Assembly: GCA_030180135.1 (NCBI GenBank)
Contig: CM058231.1
Location: 47,998,235 to 48,062,234 of the forward strand
Source of the DNA: Orychophragmus violaceus
Lineage: Eukaryota; Streptophyta; Magnoliopsida; Brassicales; Brassicaceae
Length of the DNA stretch: 64,000 bases
Reading direction: 5' to 3'
The position numbers and the translations under genes were made by a program. Position 1 is the first letter of the stretch. Every line of letters begins with the position of its first letter. This document shows, in pieces, positions 1-10,491 of the stretch. The notes beneath the pieces were generated by a model. The model worked only from the letters and a program-made list of their open reading frames with translations, was not told the origin of the DNA and searched no databases.

Positions 1-3000
1 CTTTGATCTTTTAAAAGGTCCTATGAGAATCCTAAAAAAAACTTTTTAACCAAAACTTCTTGAAACAAATATGTCATGGATTGGAGAATTTAGGTGAGGT
101 AGGACAACTATAAGTAAGTTTTTGTACGCTCCTAAAGGTAGAATGAGAAGCATTTATACAAGTTTATGTTTGTTTGTAACACACTTAAGTAACCCTTCTA
201 AATGACTAGAAACACAGTTTGTTCTTCTAAAATGTCCTATGAAAATCCTAAACAAAACTTTTTAAACTAAATTTCTTGAAACATATGTGTCATGGATTGA
301 AGAATTTAGGTGAGGTAGGCAAACTATAAGTAAGTTTTTGTTTGCCCCTAAAGGTAGAATAAGAAGCATATTATATAAGTTTATATTCGTTTGTAACACC
401 ATTAAGTAACCCTTCAAAATGACTAGAAACACACTTTGATCTTCTAAAATGTCCTATGAGAATCCTAGACAAAATTTTTTAAATTAAACTTCTTGAAACA
501 TATGTGTCATGGATTGGAGAATTTAGGTGAGGTAGGAAAACTATAAGTAAGTTTTTATACGCTCCTAAAGGTAGAATGAGAAGCATTTTATACAAGTTTA
601 TGTTTGTTTGTAAGACCCTTAAGTAACCCTTCTAAATAACAAGAAACCAACTTTGATCTTCTAAAATGTCCTATGAGAATCTTAAACAAAACTTTTAAAA
701 CTAAACTTTTTGAAACATATGTGTCATGGATTGGAGAATTTAGGTGAGGTAGGACAACTATAAGTAAGTTTTTGTATGCTCCTAAATGTAGAATGAGAAG
801 GATTTTATACAAGTTTATATTCGTTTGTAACACCCCTAAGTAACCCTTCTAAATACTAGAAAGAAACTTTGATCTTTTAAAAGGTCCTATGAGAATCCTA
901 AACAAAAAATTTTAATCAAAACTACTTGAAACATATGTGTCATGGATTGGAGAATTTAGGTGAGGTAGGAAAACTATAAGTAAGTTTTCGTATGCCCCTA
1001 AAGGTAGAATAAGAAGCATTTTATATAAGTTTATGTTCGTTTGTAACACTCTTAAGTAACCCTTCAAAATGACTAGAAACACACTTTGATCTTCTAAAAG
1101 GTCCTATGAGAATCCTAAAAAAAACTTTTTAACCAAAACTTCTTGAAACAAATATGTCATGGATTGGAGAATTTAGGTGAGGTAGGACAACTATAAGTAA
1201 GTTTTTGTACGCTCCTAAAGGTAGAATGAGAAGCATTTATACAAGTTTATGTTTGTTTGTAACACACTTAAGTAACCCTTCTAAATGACTAGAAACACAG
1301 TTTGTTCTTCTAAAATGTCCTATGAAAATCCTAAACAAAACTTTTTAAACTAAATTTCTTGAAACATATGTGTCATGGATTGAAGAATTTAGGTGAGGTA
1401 GGCAAACTATAAGTAAGTTTTTGTTTGCCCCTAAAGGTAGAATAAGAAGCATATTATATAAGTTTATATTCGTTTGTAACACCATTAAGTAACCCTTCAA
1501 AATGACTAGAAACACACTTTGATCTTCTAAAATGTCCTATGAGAATCCTAGACAAAATTTTTTTAATTAAACTTCTTGAAACATATGTGTCATGGATTGG
1601 AGAATTTAGGTGAGGTAGGAAAACTATAAGTAAGTTTTTATACGCTCCTAAAGGTAGAATAAGAAGCATTTTATACAAGTTTATGTTTGTTTGTAAGACC
1701 CTTAAGTAACCCTTCTAAATAACAAGAAACCAACTTTGATCTTCTAAAATGTCCTATGAGAATCTTAAACAAAACTTTTAAAACTAAACTTTTTGAAACA
1801 TATGTGTCATGGATTGGAGAATTTAGGTGAGGTAGGACAACTATAAGTAAGTTTTTGTATGCTCCTAAATGTAGAATGAGAAGGATTTTATACAAGTTTA
1901 TATTCGTTTGTAACACCCCTAAGTAACCCTTCTAAATACTAGAAAGAAACTTTGATCTTTTAAAAGGTCCTATGAGAATCCTAAACAAAAAATTTTAATC
2001 AAAACTACTTGAAACATATGTGTCATGGATTGGAGAATTTAGGTGAGGTAGGAAAACTATAAGTAAGTTTTTGTACGCTCCTAAAGGTAGAATGAGAAGC
2101 ATTTTATACAAGTTTGTGTTCGTTTGAAACACCCTAAAGTAACCCTTCTAAATGACTAGAAAACAACTTTGATCTTCTAAAATGTCCTATGAGAATCCTA
2201 AACAAAACTTTTTAAACTAATCTTCTTGAAACATATGTGTCATGGATTGGAGAATTTATGTGAGGTAGGACAACTATATAAGTAAGTTTTTGTACGCTCC
2301 TAAAGGTAGAATGAGAAGCATTTATACAAGTTTATGTTTGTTTGTAACACACTTAAGTAACCCTTCTAAATGACTAGAAACACACTTTGTTCTTCTAAAA
2401 TGTCCTATGAAAATCCTAAACAAAACTTTGCTACTAAATTTCTTGAAACATATGTGTCATGGATGGAAGAATTTAGGTGAGGTAGGAAAACTATAAGTAA
2501 GTTTTTTATTTGCCCCTAAAGGTAGAATAAGAAGCATATTATATAAGTTTATATTCATTTGTAACACCATTAAGTAACCCTTCAAAATGACTAGAAACAC
2601 ACTTTGATCTTCTAAAATGTCCTATGAGAATCCTAAACAAAATTTTTTAAATTAAACTTCTTGAAACATATGTGTCATGGATTGGAGAATTTAGGTGAGG
2701 TAGGAAAACTATAAGTAAGTTTTTATACGCTCCTAAAGGTAGAATGAGAAGCATTTTATACAAGTTTATGTTTGTTTGTAAGACCCTTAAGTAACCCTTC
2801 TAAATAACAAGAAACCAACTTTGATCTTCTAAAATGTCCTATGAGAATCTTAAACAAAACTTTAAAACTAAACTTCTTGAAACATATGTGTCATGGATTG
2901 GAGAATTTAGGTGAGGTAGGACAACTATAAGTAAGTTTTTGTATGCTCCTAAATGTAGAATGAGAAGGATTTTATACAAGTTTATATTCGTTTGTAACAC

Positions 3001-6000
3001 CCCTAAGTAACCCTTCTAAATACTAGAAAGAAACTTTGATCTTTTAAAAGGTCCTATGAGAATCCTAAAAAAAACTTTTTAACCAAAACTTCTTGAAACA
3101 AATATGTCATGGATTGGAGAATTTAGGTGAGGTAGGACAACTATAAGTAAGTTTTTGTACGCTCCTAAAGGTAGAATGAGAAGCATTTATACAAGTTTAT
3201 GTTTGTTTGTAACACACTTAAGTAACCCTTCTAAATGACTAGAAACACAGTTTGTTCTTCTAAAATGTCCTATGAAAATCCTAAACAAAACTTTTTAAAC
3301 TAAATTTCTTGAAACATATGTGTCATGGATTGAAGAATTTAGGTGAGGTAGGCAAACTATAAGTAAGTTTTTGTTTGCCCCTAAAGGTAGAATAAGAAGC
3401 ATATTATATAAGTTTATATTCGTTTGTAACACCATTAAGTAACCCTTCAAAATGACTAGAAACACACTTTGATCTTCTAAAATGTCCTATGAGAATCCTA
3501 GACAAAATTTTTTAAATTAAACTTCTTGAAACATATGTGTCATGGATTGGAGAATTTAGGTGAGGTAGGAAAACTATAAGTAAGTTTTTATACGCTCCTA
3601 AAGGTAGAATGAGAAGCATTTTATACAAGTTTATGTTTGTTTGTAAGACCCTTAAGTAACCCTTCTAAATAACAAGAAACCAACTTTGATCTTCTAAAAT
3701 GTCCTATGAGAATCTTAAACAAAACTTTTAAAACTAAACTTTTTGAAACATATGTGTCATGGATTGGAGAATTTAGGTGAGGTAGGACAACTATAAGTAA
3801 GTTTTTGTATGCTCCTAAATGTAGAATGAGAAGGATTTTATACAAGTTTATATTCGTTTGTAACACCCCTAAGTAACCCTTCTAAATACTAGAAAGAAAC
3901 TTTGATCTTTTAAAAGGTCCTATGAGAATCCTAAACAAAAAATTTTAATCAAAACTACTTGAAACATATGTGTCATGGATTGGAGAATTTAGGTGAGGTA
4001 GGAAAACTATAAGTAAGTTTTTGTACGCTCCTAAAGGTAGAATGAGAAGCATTTTATACAAGTTTGTGTTCGTTTGAAACACCCTAAAGTAACCCTTCTA
4101 AATGACTAGAAAACAACTTTGATCTTCTAAAATGTCCTATGAGAATCCTAAACAAAACTTTTTAAACTAATCTTCTTGAAACATATGTGTCATGGATTGG
4201 AGAATTTATGTGAGGTAGGACAACTATATAAGTAAGTTTTTGTACGCTCCTAAAGGTAGAATGAGAAGCATTTATACAAGTTTATGTTTGTTTGTAACAC
4301 ACTTAAGTAACCCTTCTAAATGACTAGAAACACACTTTGTTCTTCTAAAATGTCCTATGAAAATCCTAAACAAAACTTTGCTACTAAATTTCTTGAAACA
4401 TATGTGTCATGGATGGAAGAATTTAGGTGAGGTAGGAAAACTATAAGTAAGTTTTTTATTTGCCCCTAAAGGTAGAATAAGAAGCATATTATATAAGTTT
4501 ATATTCATTTGTAACACCATTAAGTAACCCTTCAAAATGACTAGAAACACACTTTGATCTTCTAAAATGTCCTATGAGAATCCTAAACAAAATTTTTTAA
4601 ATTAAACTTCTTGAAACATATGTGTCATGGATTGGAGAATTTAGGTGAGGTAGGAAAACTATAAGTAAGTTTTTATACGCTCCTAAAGGTAGAATGAGAA
4701 GCATTTTATACAAGTTTATGTTTGTTTGTAAGACCCTTAAGTAACCCTTCTAAATAACAAGAAACCAACTTTGATCTTCTAAAATGTCCTATGAGAATCT
4801 TAAACAAAACTTTTAAAACTAAACTTCTTGAAACATATGTGTCATGGATTGGAGAATTTAGGTGAGGTAGGACAACTATAAGTAAGTTTTTGTATGCTCC
4901 TAAATGTAGAATGAGAAGGATTTTATACAAGTTTATATTCGTTTGTAACACCCCTAAGTAACCCTTCTAAATACTAGAAAGAAACTTTGATCTTTTAAAA
5001 GGTCCTATGAGAATCCTAAACAAAAAATTTTAATCAAAACTACTTGAAACATATGTGTCATGGATTGGAGAATTTAGGTGAGGTAGGAAAACTATAAGTA
5101 AGTTTTTGTACGCTCCTAAAGGTAGAATGAGAAGCATTTTATACAAGTTTGTGTTCGTTTGAAACACCCTAAAGTAACCCTTCTAAATGACTAGAAAACA
5201 ACTTTGATCTTCTAAAATGTCCTATGAGAATCCTAAACAAAACTTTTTAAACTAATCTTCTTGAAACATATGTGTCATGGATTGGAGAATTTATGTGAGG
5301 TAGGACAACTATATAAGTAAGTTTTTGTACGCTCCTAAAGGTAGAATGAGAAGCATTTATACAAGTTTATGTTTGTTTGTAACACACTTAAGTAACCCTT
5401 CTAAATGACTAGAAACACACTTTGTTCTTCTAAAATGTCCTATGAAAATCCTAAACAAAACTTTTTAAACTAAATTTCTTGAAACATATGTGTCATGGAT
5501 TGAAGAATTTAGGTGAGGTAGGAAAACTATAAGTAAGTTTTTTGTTTGCCCCTAAAGGTAGAATAAGAAGCATATTATATAAGTTTATATTCATTTGTAA
5601 CACCATTAAGTAACCCTTCAAAATGACTAGAAACACACTTTGATCTTCTAAAATGTCCTATGAGAATCCTAAACAAAATTTTTTAAATTAAACTTCTTGA
5701 AACATATGTGTCATGGATTGGAGAATTTAGGTGAGGTAGGAAAACTATAAGTAAGTTTTTATACGCTCCTAAAGGTAGAATGAGAAGCATTTTATACAAG
5801 TTTATGTTTGTTTGTAAGACCCTTAAGTAACCCTTCTAAATAACAAGAAACCAACTTTGATCTTCTAAAATGTCCTATGAGAATCTTAAACAAAACTTTT
5901 AAAACTAAACTTCTTGAAACATATGTGTCATGGATTGGAGAATTTAGGTGAGGTAGGACAACTATAAGTAAGTTTTTGTATGCTCCTAAATGTAGAATGA

Positions 6001-7165
6001 GAAGGATTTTATACAAGTTTATATTCGTTTGTAACACCCCTAGGTAACCCTTCTAAATACTAGAAAGAAACTTTGATCTTTTAAAAGGTCCTATGAGAAT
6101 CCTAAAAAAAAAATTTAAACAAAACTACTTGAAACATATGTGTCATGGATTGGAGAATTTAGGTGAGGTAGGAAAACTATAAGTAAGTTTTTGTATGCTC
6201 CTAAAGGTTGAATGAGAAGGATATGTTCGTTTGTAACACGCCTAAGTAACCCTTCAAAATGACTAGAAAGAAACTTTGATCTTCTAAAAGGTCCTATGAG
6301 AATCCTAAACAACAATTTTTAAACAAAACTACTTGAAACATATGTGTCATGGTTTGGAGAATTTAGGTGAGGTAGGAAAACTATAAGTAAGTTTTTGTAC
6401 GATCCTAAAGGTAGAATGAGAAGCATTTTATACAAGTTTGTGTTCGTTTGAAACACCCTTAAGTAACCCTTCTAAATTACTAGAAACCAACTTTGATCTT
6501 CTAAAATGTCCTAAGAGAATCCTAAACAAAACTTTTTAAACTAAACTTCTTGAAACATATGTGTCATGGATTGGAGAATTTATGTGAGGTAGGACAACTA
6601 TATAAGTAAGTTTTTGTACGCTCCTAAAGGTAGAATGAGAAGCATTTATACAAGTTTATGTTCGTTTGTAACACCCTTATGTAACCCTTCTAAATGACTA
6701 GAAATACAGTTTGATCTTCTAAAATTTCTATGAGAATCCTAAACAAAACTTTTTTAACAAAACTACTTGAAACATATGTGTCATGGATTGGAGAATTTAG
6801 GTGGGGTTAGACAACTATAAGTAAGTTTTTGTATGCTCCTCAAGGTAGAATGAGAAGAATGTTGTAATGTTTTTGTTCGTTTGTAACACCACTAAGTAAC
6901 CCCTCTAAAAGATTTAGAAAGACACTTTGATCTTCTAAAAGGTCCTATGAGAATCCTAAATGAAACTTTTTAACCAAAACTTCTTGAAACATATAGGTCA
7001 AGGATTTGAGAATTTAGGTGAGGTAGGACAACTATAAGTAAGTTTTTGTACGCTCCTAAAGGTAGACTGAGAAGCATTTACACAAGTTTATGTTCGTTTT
7101 TAACACCCTTAAGTAACCCTTCTAAATGACTAGAAACACACTTTGTCCTACTAAAATGTCCTATG
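1..7165 (+). repeat. 217-bp tandem satellite array, left block
   Basis: Head-to-tail tandem repeat with a unit of 216-218 bp, measured from the recurring CATGGATT anchor at 75, 291, 508, 725, 941, 1158, 1374, 1591, 1808, 2024 and so on. The sequence is AT-rich. Each unit carries the palindrome ACATATGT, a GGTGAGGTAGG segment, a T-run and AAGTAACCCTT. Monomers differ by diagnostic substitutions, for example AATATGTCAT versus TATGTGTCAT, or TTTATGTGAGG versus TTTAGGTGAGG. These variants recur in a fixed order of five, giving a 1085-bp higher-order unit (compare 3758, 4843 and 5928). One monomer near 6144-6348 is short, about 204 bp. The array is interrupted at 7166 by E1 and resumes at 36013. 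A centromeric satellite is the likeliest identity, by arrangement and copia content, but no CENH3 evidence is visible. No gene is seen in it. Confidence 0.95.
1084..4983 (+). repeat. Tandem duplication of a 1.95-kb, nine-monomer block
   Basis: 1084-3033 and 3034-4983 are near-identical copies of one nine-monomer block, differing at only a handful of positions by eye (for example near 1561/3511 and 1651/3601, and a 1-nt indel near 2865/4813). The order of monomer variants is the same in both. The copy at 1-975 matches the first part of the same block, so the segment appears to have amplified by unequal exchange in steps of whole monomers. Confidence 0.85.
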
Positions 7166-7817
7166 TGTTGGGAATGTCCTGAAATCTACCGTACTATCTC
7201 TAGAAAGTATGATAAGTGTCGAGATCAGACATAAGTCATAAATAATGGGTGATCATGATGACTTGCTAGAGCCCGCTCATGATCTATAAGTTTAGGACTT
7301 ATTACCAGTATTGTATGATCCCAAAGGGTCACACACCATAGCTAACGGGAAAGTTAACAAGGAATTAATACGGTAAGATGCAAGGCATTTACTGTATTTG
7401 TACAGAGAATTGGGCCAGACAAAAGACAGTCTTTTGTCTGATTTGGGCCTTGGGCCCAAAAGCCTAATGAGCCATTAGTTTAATTACTCGGACCCATATA
7501 AGGAAGAGGAGGCGCCAGAAAACCCTAAGGCTTCTTGTCCCTGCGATTTTTCTGAGCACCAGAGCCGTCCTCTTTCTCTGTTGATTCCAACTTGGTCTAG
7601 CAGCCTGATCCAGTAGCTTGTAAGCGTGTGGATACCTAGGAGGAGCCGGTAATCATCAGCTCTTGCAGATCTCGATATTCCTTTGATCAATCCGCTGCAA
7701 TCACAAGGTAATGATCCTGATCTGTTTATGATTCAACTGCAAATCACCTAGATCGTAGATGATTATGTGCTAGGTTGTAACCTGTGAATTAAACCTATGA
7801 ACACAAATAATCCTTCA
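7166..7817 (+). repeat. 5' LTR of E1
   Basis: 652 bp, matching the 3' LTR at 35361-36012 with about 7 mismatches by eye. It starts at TGTTGGG right after the CTATG target duplication and ends TCCTTCA, one base before the tRNA primer site. It carries TGGGCC motifs near 7411, 7444 and 7451, a TATA box at 7495-7503, a telo-box-like AAACCCTAA at 7520-7528, and a splice-donor-like AAG|GTAATG at 7705-7713. Confidence 0.95.
7495..7503 (+). promoter_or_regulatory. TATA box of the E1 LTR promoter
   Basis: CATATAAGG lies about 320 bp from the LTR end. The same motif sits at the equivalent place in E2 (34588-34596, minus strand) and E5 (38953-38961). Transcription would start about 30 nt downstream, so roughly 180 nt of R-U5 precede the candidate splice donor. 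The start site is inferred, not seen. Confidence 0.6.
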
Positions 7818-9600
7818 GTGGTATCAGAGCCTAGGTCGTTAGGTTTTTGCTTTTTGGATCATACTAGGTTGTTTATTAGTTTGATGAATCGATTTTAATG
7901 AGTAAAATTGATTGAAACTTTGAAAAACCTAGAAATAAGAAAGCTTGATAATTAATGTCGATTTCGTCTTATTGTAAGAATCGATCATTGCTGTTGATCG
8001 TAAGAATAAGTGATATTTGAATTAATTATCAAACGATTTGCTTGATGTATGAATCGATTCGCTTATTGAATTCATTGAGAATCGCTTGTTAATTGGTATA
8101 AGGACAAAATTGTTTTGTTTTTAGTGATTGTCATGTTCGCATGTTGACTTTGCTTGTTAATTGTGATTGCTTGGTATACTTCGCTTGATTGGTTTGTTAA
8201 TGATACAATCATAAGCGAATAGCATGATTCGATAATGGAAAAGTCAAAATCAATGTTCAAAATCGCTTGTTGACTTTATGTGTATGATTGCATGAAACGA
8301 TAATTAAGAAACGCTTTGATTGGATTTGTTAATGGTCAAAATCGTTTTGTCTCTAAGTGAAGAACATGATCGTTTTGTTAAATAAGCTATAAGCGATCGA
8401 TTATGTCATAATGTTGGGATAAGCAATTATTGAATAATGTTTCAATCAATTTGCGATCGATGATTTGTCTTTAAGTAAAAGACAAAATCATTTCAAAGCA
8501 TTATATAATTGTGGTTCGTTTTTCCCAAACCCGCGACAATGAACCGATCAAACCGATTGTGGTTCATTGTCTGCTTTAGCCGAAAACCGCAAGTTAGGTC
8601 AAAATTGGCTAAAACACAAGGTGTTTCTTCCTGATTTTGGACTTAACCGAACCGATCCAATTTAATTGGTGGTTCAAGCGGTTAACCCAAATCGCGGTTT
8701 GCTGGAAATTATTTAATACAATTGGTATTATTTAATTTCTGGTTAGACCGGATTTAAATTCAAAAATTGAATTTTAACCTAAACCGAAGGCTGGTCTAAG
8801 TTTGATTTGGTTGGACCAAATAATTTAGAGCTGGTCTGGTTTAGTAAATAGCCAGTTGGATTTAGTAGTTAATTTGGTCTTGGACCAGAATTAATGAACC
8901 GACTCGGTTATGTCAAATTATTGGGCCAATTGGAATTCTGTGGTCTTGGGCCAAGAATTGGGCCTATAATTTGTGACCCAAAAGAAAACTTTAATAAAAT
9001 ATTAAATTAGAAATTTCTATTTTTAGTATGTTTCTAAATTTAGAAAGTTTCTAAAATAAGTAAGTTTCCCAAAATAGTAATCTTCTATTTTTGGAAAGAA
9101 AACCTAAAATCCTCAAAAACAATATCAAGCTTGGATGTCTTGCCCAATCTTGTCAGCTACTTAACGCTTATTCAATTACAGATATGGCTTACAGTGTGAG
9201 GTGTCTGTTTTTTGCGTAAGTAAAGTAGTATATAGTCACTGATTTCATTGGGAGTCCCAGACTTTAGTGATTATTTGGCTGTAAGAGATTGGTTTCCTTG
9301 ACTGGGTCATCGGGAGTCCCGGGCCTTGAGACATCTGGTGAATTGGGCCTTGGGCCCAATCCACAACCGAGAGTTATATGGATATAACTAGCTGTGTGTA
9401 TGCTTACCAAGTAAAGCTAATTCCGGGTGACGGCCAGTGGCCCACTTTGGTTTTAGTTGAACATGGGTCTCGGAATCATTGCATTCTTATGAGGTTAAAC
9501 AAAGAAATTTTGAATGCAATGCGAGTTTTCTTATAAGTTATTAAGATTACTCTTTTATGAACTAAATTACTAAAACTCTATTTATCTCTATATTTCAGTT
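7818..9600 (+). other. Leader of E1, probably mostly an intron
   Basis: A stretch of 1.78 kb between the LTR and gag with no credible coding sequence and many ATGs. Its first part (about 7860-8520) is rich in short motifs containing GATCG, AATCG and GCGA and differs from the leaders of E3 and E4. The rest (from about 8670) is nearly identical to the E5 leader from about 39895. It ends in a plant-like 3' splice region: TACTAAAAC, a pyrimidine-rich stretch, then TTTCAG at 9593-9598, 2 nt before the gag ATG. Paired with the LTR donor, this predicts an intron at 7708-9598. Confidence 0.65.
7819..7830 (+). promoter_or_regulatory. Primer-binding site of E1 (initiator-Met tRNA type)
   Basis: TGGTATCAGAGC follows the LTR after one spacer base. 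This is the standard plant copia PBS, complementary to the 3' end of initiator methionine tRNA, and it fixes the element as plus-strand. Confidence 0.93.
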
Positions 9601-10491
9601 ATGAATAGCACAAACAATCAAAACACTTTCTCGATCCGGTCTGTCCTTGAGATGGACAAACTGAACGTATCAAATTTCTTGACTTGGTCACGGAACCTGA
9701 GGCTAGTCCTCAGGCAGGAGAGAAAGGACTCTGTCCTTGAAAGAGCTCTCCCCGAGAGGATCGGGTCCAATGCCTCTCATGCAGTATATGATGCTTGGAA
9801 TAAGCATTATAATGATGCGGTAGATGTGCGTGGTCTGATATTGGCTACCATGGACTCAGATTTGCTGAAGCAATATGAGAACATGGAGTCGCCAATAGAG
9901 ATGATCAGCAGCCTGAAATTGAAATTTTAGGAGCAGGTAAGAGTGGAGAGATACCAGTTGGTTAAGTCTCTCACTAGCTGCAAGCTACCAAATGATCATC
10001 CAGTAAGTCCTCATGTCAGTAAAATGATGGGTTACATTGATAACCTGAGGAAACTGGATTATCCAGTTAGCCAAGAATTGGCAACTGAGATCATTCTGCA
10101 GTCACTGCCGTCAAGCTATGATAAGTTCAGAAGGAACTATATCAAGAAAGGCTTAACGAAGACGCTGACTGAACTGCATGATATGCTCAAGACAGTTGAG
10201 CCAAACGTGAAGAGTACCCTGTATAATCTCATGAAGGAGAAGGGTAGGTTTACTAAACCTAATGCTGACAAGGGTGAAGACAAAGTTGTCCAGATTTTGA
10301 ATCATGGCAAGCGTGTGTCTTCTGAGCCCGAGTCAGATACCTCTTACGTTGGTAAGTGCTGCTACTGTAAAGAGACTGGGCATTGGAAGAGAGATTGCAT
10401 TAAATTCATGGAAGATTATGAGGAGTTGAAGTTGATGTATGAGACTACTTCCTCAGGTATTCATGTTGTTACTTCAAGTTATACCTTATAG
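9601..10491 (+). pseudogene. Gag of E1 (copia type), one internal stop
   Basis: A copia Gag frame of 296 codons from the ATG 2 nt after a TTTCAG acceptor-like site. It resembles the UBN2/Retrotran_gag_2 family and ends with a zinc knuckle, C-x2-C-x4-H-x4-C (CCYCKETGHWKRDC). Codon 110 is TAG (9928-9930), where the intact E2 copy has CAG (Gln). The reading frame is open on both sides of it, so this is a single recent point mutation. The frame stops with TAG at 10489-10491, just before a protease-like VLDTSCG. Gag would form the virus-like particle that packages element RNA in the cytoplasm. As it stands only the first 109 residues would be made. Confidence 0.88.

Noticed and set aside
588..6315. 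Repeated antisense open frames of 60-81 codons in the satellite (also at 36.6-37.3 kb and 46-61 kb)
   Set aside because: They arise wherever the satellite lacks a stop for slightly more than one monomer. The 217-bp unit is not a multiple of three, so no frame continues across the array, and there is no codon-like conservation.
1..7165. Regularly spaced repeats resembling a CRISPR array
   Set aside because: There are no unique spacers, the unit is a 217-bp satellite, and the setting is a plant nuclear genome.
1..7165. AAGTAACCCTT in each monomer as a telomere-like repeat
   Set aside because: It occurs once per 217 bp and is not the plant telomere heptamer in tandem.
7484..7690. 68-codon antisense frame inside E1 LTRs (also 35679-35885)
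   Set aside because: Overlaps the promoter and R-U5, has no initiation context, and is absent from the other LTR types.
7819..7830. tRNA gene suggested by TGGTATCAGAGC
   Set aside because: Only the 12-nt primer-binding match is present, next to an LTR, with no cloverleaf.
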